DNA of 61,006 nt, taken from positions 1 through 61,006 of the forward strand of contig CALSLN010000019.1 in the NCBI GenBank assembly GCA_943787205.1. The letters run 5' to 3'. Positions 44,861 to 53,502 of the stretch are shown piece by piece. The notes beneath the pieces are model-generated. The model worked only from the letters and a program-made list of their open reading frames with translations. It did no database searches and was not told where the DNA came from. The translations under genes were made by a program, and so were the position numbers. Every line of letters starts with the position of its first letter. The first letter of the stretch is position 1. This DNA comes from an uncultured Rhodospirillaceae bacterium. Lineage in GTDB: Bacteria; Pseudomonadota; Alphaproteobacteria; Rhodospirillales; Rhodospirillaceae.

Positions 44861-45841
44861 TTAAGCGGCGTCTTTGCGGTGTTGCAAGCGCCGTTGTTTG
44901 ATGGTGTTTCGTTTGATCCTTTCCCTTTCGATTAGAATGGTTTCGCCGCGACCAAAGTAGACATCGGCGGGTGTCAGATTGCTCAGACTCTCGTGATAGC
45001 GGTGGTGATTGTAGTAGGTGACGAAGCGTCCGATGTTGGCCTTGAGATCACCCGGTAGAAAGTAGTTTTCCAGCAAGATGCGGTTCTTCAAAGTCTGATG
45101 CCACCGTTCAATCTTGCCCTGCGTCTGTGGGTGATAGGGAGCACCACGCACGTGATCCATACCGTTGTCAGCGAGCCACTCGGCCAGTTCACCAGAGAGG
45201 TAAGACGGTCCATTGTCTGAGAGCAGACGTGGCTTGTGTTGAACCTCAACCTGATCACAGCCTGAGGCCTGTAAGGCCCGTTCCAAAGTGTCCATCACAT
45301 CACTGGCCTTCATGGTCGTGCAGAGAGTCCAGGTGATGATGTAACGCGAGTAATCATCCAGGATGGTGCTCAGATAAAACCAACCCCATCCGATCACCTT
45401 GATGTAGGTGAAGTCGGTCTGCCAGAGTTGGTTGATACGGCTCGTCTTGTCTTTGAACTCACTGCTTGCCTTGATCACCACAAAGGCTGGGCTGGTGATC
45501 AGGTCATGGGACTTGAGAAGCCGGTAAACACTAGCTTCCGAGACGAAGTAGGCCTGCGTATCAGTGAAGCGTACCGCCAGTTCCCGGGGCGACAGCTCCG
45601 GGTTCTCCAGGGCCATATGGATAATCCGGTCACGGATGTCATCCGGGATCCGGTTCCACACCCGCGACGGCTTGGGCGACTTGTCTTCGAGAGCTTCTAC
45701 CCCGCCCTCCAGATACTTGTCGTACCAGCGGTAGAAGGTGGTGCGGGGAACCCCGAGCTTATCCAATGTGCGTTTGGCCGGCAGGTGCGACTGTTCAACC
45801 AGCTTGATGATCTCAAGCTTCTCGGAGGCAGGGTATCTCAT
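44861..45841 (-). CDS. IS3-family transposase OrfB (copy 3)
   Basis: Identical in protein sequence to the OrfB of copies 1 and 2, with an intact DD(35)E core and N-terminal HTH. It overlaps orfA by ATGA at 45838-45841. Confidence 0.95.
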   Translation of the reverse strand: MRYPASEKLEIIKLVEQSHLPAKRTLDKLGVPRTTFYRWYDKYLEGGVEALEDKSPKPSRVWNRIPDDIRDRIIHMALENPELSPRELAVRFTDTQAYFVSEASVYRLLKSHDLITSPAFVVIKASSEFKDKTSRINQLWQTDFTYIKVIGWGWFYLSTILDDYSRYIITWTLCTTMKASDVMDTLERALQASGCDQVEVQHKPRLLSDNGPSYLSGELAEWLADNGMDHVRGAPYHPQTQGKIERWHQTLKNRILLENYFLPGDLKANIGRFVTYYNHHRYHESLSNLTPADVYFGRGETILIERERIKRNTIKQRRLQHRKDAA

Positions 45842-46212
45842 TCTTCGTCTCCCCCATCCCCGATCATGCTTTTTTTAAGCAGACGCAGTTCGAGGGCCTG
45901 TTCAGCCACAACCTCCTTGAGATCACGCGCCTCGCGGCGAAGATCCTTGACCTCGCCTGTGTTGGCCTCACGTGCCGTATCACCAGCCAGGCGCTTCTTC
46001 CCAGCTTCAAGGAACTCCTTCGACCAGGTATAATACAGGCCCTGGGCAATGCCCTCCTGACGACAAAGCTCGGCAATGCTGTCCTCGCCCCGCAATCCGG
46101 CGAGCACAATACGAATCTTCTCCTCGGAAGAATAACGCTTGCGCGTCTTACGCCGGATATCCTTTACAGTCCGGTCTGCTGCTTCTTGATGACGTTCTGT
46201 TCTCTGTCTCAT
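45838..46212 (-). CDS. IS3-family transposase OrfA (copy 3)
   Basis: Identical in protein sequence to the other OrfA copies, a 124-residue HTH protein. The A7 slippage run precedes the overlap with orfB. Confidence 0.92.
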   Translation of the reverse strand: MRQRTERHQEAADRTVKDIRRKTRKRYSSEEKIRIVLAGLRGEDSIAELCRQEGIAQGLYYTWSKEFLEAGKKRLAGDTAREANTGEVKDLRREARDLKEVVAEQALELRLLKKSMIGDGGDEE

Positions 46213-46297
46213 CGTTCACTCCTTACGGTGACGATGAGCCAAAAACGCTCCCTTATGCAATTACCCTAATTAGTTCCATTGGTGCTGACGGGGTACA

Positions 46298-47017
46298 CTC
46301 AGCGCTGCCGATATTTCCATCGCCATTTATGCGCGTCCGTTTGAAGAGAACGATCAGGGCGGCGATATCCACTACATCTCAGCCTGCGGTACGGATCAGA
46401 TCATCCGCATCGCCCTGGCTGATGTCTCTGGTCACGGCGACGCGGTGGGGGAGTTGGCGCGCGGTTTACAGACCATTATGCGCGAGAATATCGAGACCAT
46501 CGATCACTCCGCTTTCGTGCGCAGCCTCAATGAAGAATTCGCCAAGCTGTCCACCGGCGGTAATTTCGCTACGGCCTTGGTGTCTGCCTATTACCGGCCC
46601 GACAACACGCTCATTCTGTGCAACGCTGGCCACCCGCCGCCGTTTCACTATGTCGCGGCCAGTAACACGTGGTCGATGTTGGATGATCACGCCGGCAACT
46701 TGACGCCCGGTATCTCCGATGTGCCTCTCGGCATCATCGCAGGCACGGAGTATTCCCAGATCGCCATATCGCTGAATCCCGGTGACGTCGTCCTCATGTA
46801 CAGCGACTCCCTCAACGAATCTCACAACGAATCTGGAATTCAGTTACACGAGGAGGGGTTGCTCGATCTTGTGAAGATGCTGGATGCGTCAGATGGCGCG
46901 ACCCTTTGTAAAGCGACTGTGGAAGCCGTATCGGCCTATAGGGGCGGTGCATCTGCGGACGATGATGAATCCGTCCTGATCGTTTGGCGGCCGAGCGAGC
47001 AAGCGAGCAAAACCTAG
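46298..47017 (+). pseudogene. SpoIIE-type PP2C phosphatase, C-terminal part only
   Basis: The frame enters from the IS end without a start: AADISIAIYARPFEEN, then GGDIHYISACG, the PP2C core DVSGHGDAVGELARGLQ, CNAGHPPPFHY and DDDESVLIVW. These are SpoIIE-phosphatase landmarks. The position usually read YTDG appears as YSDSLNES. About 239 codons remain. The N-terminal sensor or receiver part is missing and the left side of the IS holds an unrelated gene, so this is a rearrangement remnant. An internal ATG at 46478 could start a shorter product, but it would lack the DVSGHG motif. Confidence 0.85.
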
Positions 47018-47124
47018 TTCCTAACCACAAGAGTCCACCCTGTGGCGACCCGGCCTGTGTCTCGTGCCAGGGCTCTGCGCCTGGCCTAGAGTTCGAGGCA
47101 TAAACCTTAAACGGGAGCACCGCC

Positions 47125-48639
47125 ATGAATGTCATCGTCAATGATATGAAGCCACAAACCGAGGGCGCACAGTCCTTTCTCGCCGCTGGTGCGAAGAAGA
47201 TGCTGATCAACGGCGATTGGGTCGCAGCCGTGTCGGGCGAAACGCTGGACTCGAAAGATCCAGCCACTGGCGCTGTGCTGGCTACAATTCCCAAGGGCGC
47301 GAAAGCCGACGTGGATGCCGCTGTCAAAGCGGCCCGCGCCAGTTTCGAAAGCGGCGTGTGGCGCAATATGACACCCGATGATCGCAGCCGCATCTTGTGG
47401 AAGATTGGCGAACTGATGGAAGCCAACATTGATGAGTTGGCTGAGCTGGAAACCCTCGACCAAGGTAAGCCGTTGTTTGTCGGGCGTTGGGCAGAAATTC
47501 CCGGCGCGGCACAACAGTTCCGTTACTTCTCGGGCATGACCAACAAGATCGAAGGGCAAACCATCACGCCGTCGATCAACTATCAGCCCGAAGGCAAAAA
47601 GATTTTCGCTTACACCCAGAAGGAAGCGATTGGCGTCGTCGGGGCCATCACACCGTGGAACAGTCCATTGGTGTTAGAAGCCATGAAGATTGCGCCGTGT
47701 TTGGCCGCTGGCTGTTCAATGGTGCTCAAACCTGCTGAAGACACTTCGCTCACCGCTATTCGTTTGGGTGAGTTGATTATGGAAGCGGGCGTGCCTCCCG
47801 GTGTGTTCAATGTGGTCACAGGCCTTGGTCCAGAAGCCGGGCAGGCGTTAGCCGAGCACATGGATGTCGATAAAATCGCGTTCACGGGCTCCACCCCAAC
47901 CGGCCGTAAAATCATTCAGGCCGCGCAAGGCAATATGAAGAAGGTCGCCTTGGAACTCGGTGGTAAGTCACCCTCCATCGTTATGGCCGATGCGGAAATG
48001 GATATCGCTATTCCCGGTGCGGCCAATGCCATCTTCTTCAACGGCGGTCAGGTCTGTGTTGCTGGCTCTCGTTTGTATGTTGAGAAGAAAGCGTTTGATA
48101 ACGTTGTTGCGGGCATCGCTGATATCGCCAAAGGTATGCAGATGGGCCACGGCCTTGAGCAAGCCACCCAGATCGGTCCGATGGTCAACAAAGTCCAAGC
48201 CGACCGCGTGAAGGGCTACATTGATGGCGGTGTTGCGGCTGGTGCAGAGATTGTCGCTGGTGGCGAACAGTTGGGAGAGACGGGTAACTTCATTTCCCCC
48301 ACAGTCATCGCCAACACGAGCCAGGACATGGACGTGGTGCAGGAAGAAATTTTCGGACCCGTTGTTGTCGCGGCGCCCATTGATTCTATGGACGACGTGC
48401 CAATGATGGCCAACGATAGCAAATACGGTTTGGCTGCCAGTGTGTGGACCCAAGACATCTCCAAAGCCACGCGTCTTGCCAATGACATCAGAGCGGGAAC
48501 TGTGTGGATTAACTGTCACCTGATGTTCGATGCCAGTCTACCCATTGGTGGCTACAAGGAATCCGGCTGGAGCCGAGATTCAGGTCAACAAGCTGTCGAT
48601 AACTATATGGAAACCAAGACCGTCTGCGCGGTTGTTTAA
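47125..48639 (+). CDS. NAD(P)-dependent aldehyde dehydrogenase
   Basis: 504 residues of the ALDH superfamily, oxidising aldehydes to acids. Catalytic residues are in place: Cys311 in FFNGGQVCVAGS, Glu277 in LELGGKSPS, Asn179 in PWNSPL, and Lys202 in LKPAEDTS. The length and pattern fit class 1/2 or betaine/phenylacetaldehyde dehydrogenases. It stands alone after the phosphatase remnant. The substrate is unknown. Confidence 0.95.
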   Translation: MNVIVNDMKPQTEGAQSFLAAGAKKMLINGDWVAAVSGETLDSKDPATGAVLATIPKGAKADVDAAVKAARASFESGVWRNMTPDDRSRILWKIGELMEANIDELAELETLDQGKPLFVGRWAEIPGAAQQFRYFSGMTNKIEGQTITPSINYQPEGKKIFAYTQKEAIGVVGAITPWNSPLVLEAMKIAPCLAAGCSMVLKPAEDTSLTAIRLGELIMEAGVPPGVFNVVTGLGPEAGQALAEHMDVDKIAFTGSTPTGRKIIQAAQGNMKKVALELGGKSPSIVMADAEMDIAIPGAANAIFFNGGQVCVAGSRLYVEKKAFDNVVAGIADIAKGMQMGHGLEQATQIGPMVNKVQADRVKGYIDGGVAAGAEIVAGGEQLGETGNFISPTVIANTSQDMDVVQEEIFGPVVVAAPIDSMDDVPMMANDSKYGLAASVWTQDISKATRLANDIRAGTVWINCHLMFDASLPIGGYKESGWSRDSGQQAVDNYMETKTVCAVV

Positions 48640-48644
48640 GGCGG

Positions 48645-49823
48645 TTAACCCGCTGCTTTAATCTGCGCTTTCAGGTGTGTGGCGGCCTTGGTGTAACCGC
48701 CATCGCCGCCATCAACAAAGTGAACGTGTTGGTTTTCGATAGCCGAGGCGACAAGACAGGTCATCACGGCATGATCTGATTTGTGCAGGCCGTAGTGCAG
48801 TTCGCCGTTTTGGTATCGCTCTTCTAAATAGGATTCCAGCGCGCCAACTTTGTCGGCCGGGCAATCGAAGGTCAGGCACAGCATGTCGTCGGAGCGGGCA
48901 AAGTCGACGGCGTTCTGAACCACCTCTTTGCGATAGCCTTCGGAATCAAACGGGCCAAGTTTCATTTTGAACTTCACGATGAGAAAGGCGAGAAAGGTCT
49001 CAATTCCAACTTTGATGGCCCAGGTTATGAGCGAGCCGGTGCCGTGTCGGGCCCTCGCTTCCCGCATCAATCCTGATGGAGGCCACTTGGCCGTCAACAC
49101 CTTGAGTGACGTTGCCTTCAAGGCCTCAACCCCGGTGACCTGTTTCAACGCTGCGTAGAGCGCGCCATGGTCTGCACCGCGCACCACCAAGGCGACCATT
49201 TCTCCGCGGGTCGAGGTGAGGGGCGTCCAACGACAGGAGAGTCCGGTCAGGTCTGGTGGTTCCCCGTCGTCCACCGCGTCTTCAATTGTGCAGTGGTCGA
49301 GCAAGCCTGCATCACCGCGTGCTTTGACTGAGGTCTCAAGCAGTTCGATGCCGCCACCGAGAAAGACGGCATAGGCGTTCCCGGGCGAGGGCTCATAGCG
49401 CCCAACCAAAACATCGGTGTTACGGTCGCGCAAAGTTTGCACCGGAGCGATACCAACACGCAGCGTTAGGTTGAATTCATTCAAGGCGAAGCGTCGCACC
49501 CGCGCGAGGATGCGCCGGGCTTCATCGGCGTGCTCGGGCGGAATCAGCGCCGCCGCGCCATCGCCGCCAAACTGATAGGGGATAGAGCCGCAATAGTTGC
49601 TCAATCCGGCAATCATTGCCGCTGCGCAAAAGTTGATGTCTGAATGTCGACCCTCGGCCACAGCGGCCGTCGAGCCTTGAATATCCGAGACCGCGACGTA
49701 CCAATCGTCCGGAACGGGCACAAAGAACGCCGGATCAAAGGCATCCACCATCGCCCCCATAGACGGGACCGTCTCATAAAAGCCTGAATTTCCTGCTGTT
49801 GTCATCTCATTGACCACGATCAT
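48645..49823 (-). CDS. DUF3095 protein, class III nucleotidyl-cyclase-like
   Basis: About 392 residues. The N-terminal half resembles a class III cyclase core: VAVSDIQGSTAAV gives the first metal Asp with the DIxGxT pattern and YQFGGDGAAALI the second. Other catalytic positions are not clear, so activity is uncertain. The C-terminal half has one hydrophobic helix (LITWAIKVGIETFLAFLIV) and a GGDGGY tail region. ATG 49823 is used; 49805 and 49871 are alternatives. It converges on the aldehyde dehydrogenase gene and is divergent from the acetyltransferase. Confidence 0.8.
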   Translation of the reverse strand: MIVVNEMTTAGNSGFYETVPSMGAMVDAFDPAFFVPVPDDWYVAVSDIQGSTAAVAEGRHSDINFCAAAMIAGLSNYCGSIPYQFGGDGAAALIPPEHADEARRILARVRRFALNEFNLTLRVGIAPVQTLRDRNTDVLVGRYEPSPGNAYAVFLGGGIELLETSVKARGDAGLLDHCTIEDAVDDGEPPDLTGLSCRWTPLTSTRGEMVALVVRGADHGALYAALKQVTGVEALKATSLKVLTAKWPPSGLMREARARHGTGSLITWAIKVGIETFLAFLIVKFKMKLGPFDSEGYRKEVVQNAVDFARSDDMLCLTFDCPADKVGALESYLEERYQNGELHYGLHKSDHAVMTCLVASAIENQHVHFVDGGDGGYTKAATHLKAQIKAAG

Positions 49824-49879
49824 TTCCCAGGTCTCTCTGGCTAGTGTATGACAACTCGCACGGAAAGGCATACTTCCTC

Positions 49880-50299
49880 ATGGATATCACTCTACAAGTC
49901 ATCGGTCGGCGCAACGCTCACATCCTCGAAGCGGTGGCGGACGATGTGTTTGACGACGCGATCGACCCAGATCGCCTTGCCCGCTATGTGGAAGAAGCAA
50001 ACCACTTTCTCGTTGTCGCGCTCGATGAAGGCCTGGTTGTCGGGCAAGTCAGGGGCATCATTCACCACCACCCTGATGCATCACCGGAGCTTTATATTGA
50101 TAACGCCGGCGTCGCGCCGGAATTCCAACGCCAGGGCATTGGCAAAAAATTAATGGCTGAGATGATCACCCTAGCCAAAGCGCACGGCTGTGAAGATATC
50201 TGGCTCGGCACGGAAGCTGATAACGAAGCGGCGAAGGCCCTCTATCTCTCTCTCGGTTTTGACATGACGGATATGGTCATGTTCGACGGTGAGATTTAA
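49880..50299 (+). CDS. GNAT acetyltransferase, AAC(6')-like
   Basis: 139 residues, one GNAT domain. The acetyl-CoA loop is in APEFQRQGIGKKLMAEMI and the end has the typical ALYLSLGF. The aminoglycoside-acetyltransferase-like architecture does not prove that substrate. Short intergenic space to the DUF3095 gene suggests a shared promoter region. Confidence 0.85.
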   Translation: MDITLQVIGRRNAHILEAVADDVFDDAIDPDRLARYVEEANHFLVVALDEGLVVGQVRGIIHHHPDASPELYIDNAGVAPEFQRQGIGKKLMAEMITLAKAHGCEDIWLGTEADNEAAKALYLSLGFDMTDMVMFDGEI

Positions 50300-50314
50300 C
50301 GCTCAACCGTCGAC

Positions 50315-52561
50315 CTACTCCGGGCGTTTATAAAACTCTGGCTTCAAGACCATCTTATATCGATCCCACATTCCAGCGTAGCGACCGGTTAACTCAACTT
50401 CGAGATCAACCGCGTGCAGGGTCTTATTCATGCACCTGGGCGCGTCGAGACACTCCATGGTCAGGCGGGCGAGGCCATCGCGGGTCATCGCGCCGATGGC
50501 GGTGTGATCTTCCGTTGCAACCGCAGCGCCGGATTCTTTCACCTCCAACGGTAACAAGGTCATATGACGGATAATCGTATATGGCGCACCGCTATTCGTC
50601 AGCACGCGTTCAGCATTGGTCTTGGCATCAATGGAGACGCGCTGAAACTCCGGCAAGTTTTCGGGCAAGAACATATCCGCGCTATCGCCTGCGCCAATGG
50701 CGCCATGCAAAATGAGTTGCTGCACACCGGTTTTGACCACGAGGGCAGAAATGATCTCCTGGCTTTTGAAATAGAAACTTTGGTCGCCCCGTCCTGGGAG
50801 GCCTGAGGCATCAACCACGACCCGGAAGGGCGCACTTGTGAATACCCGCTCCATATCGTCGGCGTTCAACATGTCTCCCACGAGATAGGTGACATCGAGC
50901 CCGGCTAATCGATCTCTGTTGGATGTGGGCCGCGCCAACACTGTTACGGTTTCTCCGGCGGCGACCAGGTCTTTGATGATTTCAGAGCCAAGTTGTCCCG
51001 TTCCACCAAACACTAGTACGCCACCTGTGCGGTCTGTGTCGTCACGTGATGCGCTAGATTTTTTCGCGCGTCGATGGCCTTTGACCTTGAGTTTATTTAA
51101 CAATCCATCCAGCGCGACACGGTCGAACATGCGACCGTCTTTAATAACGGTGTGAATACGCTGGGTGTTGCGGATGTCATCGCGGGGGTCGGCATCGAGT
51201 AACACCAAGTCGGCCAGCTTACCGGCCCCAACTGTTCCCATCTTATCGTCCAAGCGCATGAACTGTGCTGGATGTAGGGTTGCAGCGGTTAGAGCTTCCA
51301 TGGGCGTTAGGCCGGTCTCAACCAGCAACGCCAACTCTTCGTGCAAGGCAAACCCTGGCGTAAGAAAACCAATGGGATTATCTGTCCCCGCCATAATCTT
51401 CACGCCGCCAGTCTGCAATTTGTCCACCATGGCAAAGCTCCAGTCTATGAACGCTGTGTTCGCAGGTCTGCTTTTCAGGGACTCTTCCATACTCTTCCCG
51501 CCTGCGTTCCACTGCTCTTGAACATCAGGGGGCAGGTACATGAACGTTTCGCGCCAGCGTGGCTGTGCGGCGAGGGGGGCTGAGATAAAGGTGTTCACCG
51601 TTAAGGTCGGCGTTTGAAACACCTCTTCCCGTGCCAGGGCCGCGATGACCTCGTTACAACGGTCCGTGTCTTGCGCCTCAATGGCAGCATAGCGTTGCAG
51701 GGAATGAAGAGTGCCTCGGAGCGTGCCGCCATCTTCGTCGAGGCTATCTGCCAGAACTTGGGTCCGTTCCTTTAGAAGTGTTTGGTAATTGGCAGCGCAG
51801 GACAGTTCCAAATTGCGCAAATGCTCCATGCCATCGACACCGGACTCTGCGGCATCGACCGCGTCCATGCTCAACGGCACATGCGCTGTAATCGGTAGGC
51901 CAAGTTCATTTGCCCGCTGCGCCGCAGCCTTAAAGGTTTCCGGCGTATTCATTTCATAAAGTTTGATGAGGTCGACGCCCGCGGCATGCAGTTCATCGAT
52001 CTGGGCGCGCGCTTCGTCCGGGGTGCTGACACCAACGGATATGTTCGGTCGCCCCATTAAGCCTGCATACACCCGCTGGGTGCCGTCAACCAACGGCCCA
52101 GCAATGTGGACGCGTGGCGCGATAGCCCCCTCGGCTTGTGCCGCGTCTCGCATCGGCAGCACAATATCAATCAGTCCGCCCGTATCCCGCACACTGGTGA
52201 TGCCGTTGGCGATGTACAGGGGGAATTCGGTCTCAACACCAAGGTTGGGGTAGTAGGACAGGTGAACATGGGCATCCCACAGCCCAGGAATCAAAAACTT
52301 ACCGCTACCATCGATGACTTGAGCACCATCAGGAACAGTGATCTTACCACCGATGGTTTGTATCGTGTTTCCTGATATCAACACCGTCGCGCCATCTGTC
52401 TCTTGCGTGGCGTCCAAGATCGTCACATTGGTAATCGCAATTACAGAATCCGCGGTCGCGCTCTGCGTCACCGTTTCCTCTGAACAAGCCGCCAGGCCTA
52501 TTGCCAAACCAATTGCAAAGACAACGGGTTGAAATACTCGGCGGAATGCGTTGATCATCAC
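50315..52561 (-). CDS. Lipoprotein amidohydrolase fused to an NAD(P)-binding NmrA-like domain
   Basis: 748 residues. The N-terminus is a lipoprotein signal (VFAIGLAIGLAAC). Residues to about 480 are a metal-dependent amidohydrolase: GLWDAHVHL (HxH), DLIKLYE (carboxylated Lys), ITAHVPL and GMEHL (His ligands), and MAGTDNP (Asp). A basic linker (KVKGHRRAKKSSASRDD) joins it to a Rossmann domain with VLVFGGTGQLGSEI, of NmrA/atypical-SDR type. The mixture of lipid-anchored export and a cytosolic cofactor domain is odd. It converges on the acetyltransferase gene. A single clean frame, so the fusion is real in the sequence. Confidence 0.88.
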   Translation of the reverse strand: MMINAFRRVFQPVVFAIGLAIGLAACSEETVTQSATADSVIAITNVTILDATQETDGATVLISGNTIQTIGGKITVPDGAQVIDGSGKFLIPGLWDAHVHLSYYPNLGVETEFPLYIANGITSVRDTGGLIDIVLPMRDAAQAEGAIAPRVHIAGPLVDGTQRVYAGLMGRPNISVGVSTPDEARAQIDELHAAGVDLIKLYEMNTPETFKAAAQRANELGLPITAHVPLSMDAVDAAESGVDGMEHLRNLELSCAANYQTLLKERTQVLADSLDEDGGTLRGTLHSLQRYAAIEAQDTDRCNEVIAALAREEVFQTPTLTVNTFISAPLAAQPRWRETFMYLPPDVQEQWNAGGKSMEESLKSRPANTAFIDWSFAMVDKLQTGGVKIMAGTDNPIGFLTPGFALHEELALLVETGLTPMEALTAATLHPAQFMRLDDKMGTVGAGKLADLVLLDADPRDDIRNTQRIHTVIKDGRMFDRVALDGLLNKLKVKGHRRAKKSSASRDDTDRTGGVLVFGGTGQLGSEIIKDLVAAGETVTVLARPTSNRDRLAGLDVTYLVGDMLNADDMERVFTSAPFRVVVDASGLPGRGDQSFYFKSQEIISALVVKTGVQQLILHGAIGAGDSADMFLPENLPEFQRVSIDAKTNAERVLTNSGAPYTIIRHMTLLPLEVKESGAAVATEDHTAIGAMTRDGLARLTMECLDAPRCMNKTLHAVDLEVELTGRYAGMWDRYKMVLKPEFYKRPE

Positions 52562-52646
52562 TTATCCCCTCTAAAGACCTGGAAACAGTCTATCGTTCCC
52601 CATCTCCTGATGTAACCTAGGGTTAATAGGAAAAGGAGTCAGGATC

Positions 52647-53498
52647 ATGAAACGCAGAACAGTTCTCGGGGCGCTTGGCGGTGTAGCCGCAGGGGGCTTC
52701 CCAACCATCATCGGCGCAAAATCAGCCCGCGCGGCAGCTCTGCTCGACCCCAATAAGCCGGAAGACCTCTACACCATCCACCGCAAGCTCAACTTCAGCT
52801 TTGATGAAAAGCCGGTGTTCTGGTTTATCGAGGCCACGCGCTTCGGCTTGAAGGATTATGAATTCACGCCGTTCTGGAAAATGCATGTAGGGATGGTCTC
52901 CAAGGTCAAAGACACCGGCGAGCATCTGTATGAGTCCTCGTTCATGAGCACGATTTTCTATTCCGATCTGGAAACGGGAAAATTGCTTGAGACCTTCCAT
53001 AACCCCTACACCGGGCAGAAGCGCCCCGTGAATCAACCCACTGTGGCGCGGATCAAACGCACCCATGGTTTAACCGGCGTGGTTTCAGACGCCCGACCGA
53101 GAGAAGGCTCCGGCGCGGTGAGCAGAAAAGACGTGATCGGCCCGGCCCATGTCATCAACGATGACGTTTGGTGCAACGGGGATTTGGTTGTGAAGGCCGA
53201 GACGCCGAACAATCTCGACATGACCATCCACGTCAACGATTGGTCGACCTATCATGGCTCAATTTCCGAAGTGTCAGACCCCGACGTCATGAGCGCAGCC
53301 GCCACCCACACCTTCAACGACATCAACACCTTCAATCATCCGTGGATCGGCATGCAGGGCGTGACGGCCAATTCTGTATCGCGCGGCTACGGACGCAAGA
53401 GCCGAACCGTTGAAGGCATGCCACCCGCCTGGCGCGGCTTCATGGCCGACCAACACCCCGATATCATGGCCGACATCGATGGCGCGATTGAGGGGTAG
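52647..53498 (+). CDS. DUF1838 family protein, Tat signal
   Basis: 283 residues. Starts MKRRTVLGALGGVAAGGFP, a Tat-type signal. The body carries DPNKPEDLYTIHRKLNF and IFYSDLETGKLLETFHNPYTG, shared with the paralogue at 21855-22784, and ends QHPDIMADIDGAIEG. Biochemistry is unknown. An AGGAG site precedes the ATG. Its C-terminal coding sequence is repeated as orphan fragments at 59307-59339 and 59892-59960. Confidence 0.88.
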   Translation: MKRRTVLGALGGVAAGGFPTIIGAKSARAAALLDPNKPEDLYTIHRKLNFSFDEKPVFWFIEATRFGLKDYEFTPFWKMHVGMVSKVKDTGEHLYESSFMSTIFYSDLETGKLLETFHNPYTGQKRPVNQPTVARIKRTHGLTGVVSDARPREGSGAVSRKDVIGPAHVINDDVWCNGDLVVKAETPNNLDMTIHVNDWSTYHGSISEVSDPDVMSAAATHTFNDINTFNHPWIGMQGVTANSVSRGYGRKSRTVEGMPPAWRGFMADQHPDIMADIDGAIEG

Positions 53499-53502
53499 GC
53501 GT

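Larger units (their letters stand above)
44786..46297 (-). mobile_element. IS3-family insertion sequence, copy 3 (inverted)
   Basis: The same 1512-bp element as copies 1 and 2, in reverse orientation. Flanks are CCT before and CTC after, so again no target-site duplication. Its right side abuts the 3' part of a phosphatase gene; the missing 5' part is not on the left. Being inverted to copies 1 and 2, it can mediate inversion of the 35-39 kb between them. Confidence 0.93.

Noticed and set aside
8377..46297. Restoration of target-site duplications by inversion between IS copies 2 and 3
   Set aside because: The new flanks would share only two bases (AG) on one side and none on the other, which is not above chance.
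45972..46703. Long plus-strand frame spanning the IS3 end and the phosphatase remnant
   Set aside because: It is made of the antisense of orfA plus a non-native frame of the phosphatase; the real phosphatase frame is 46298-47017.
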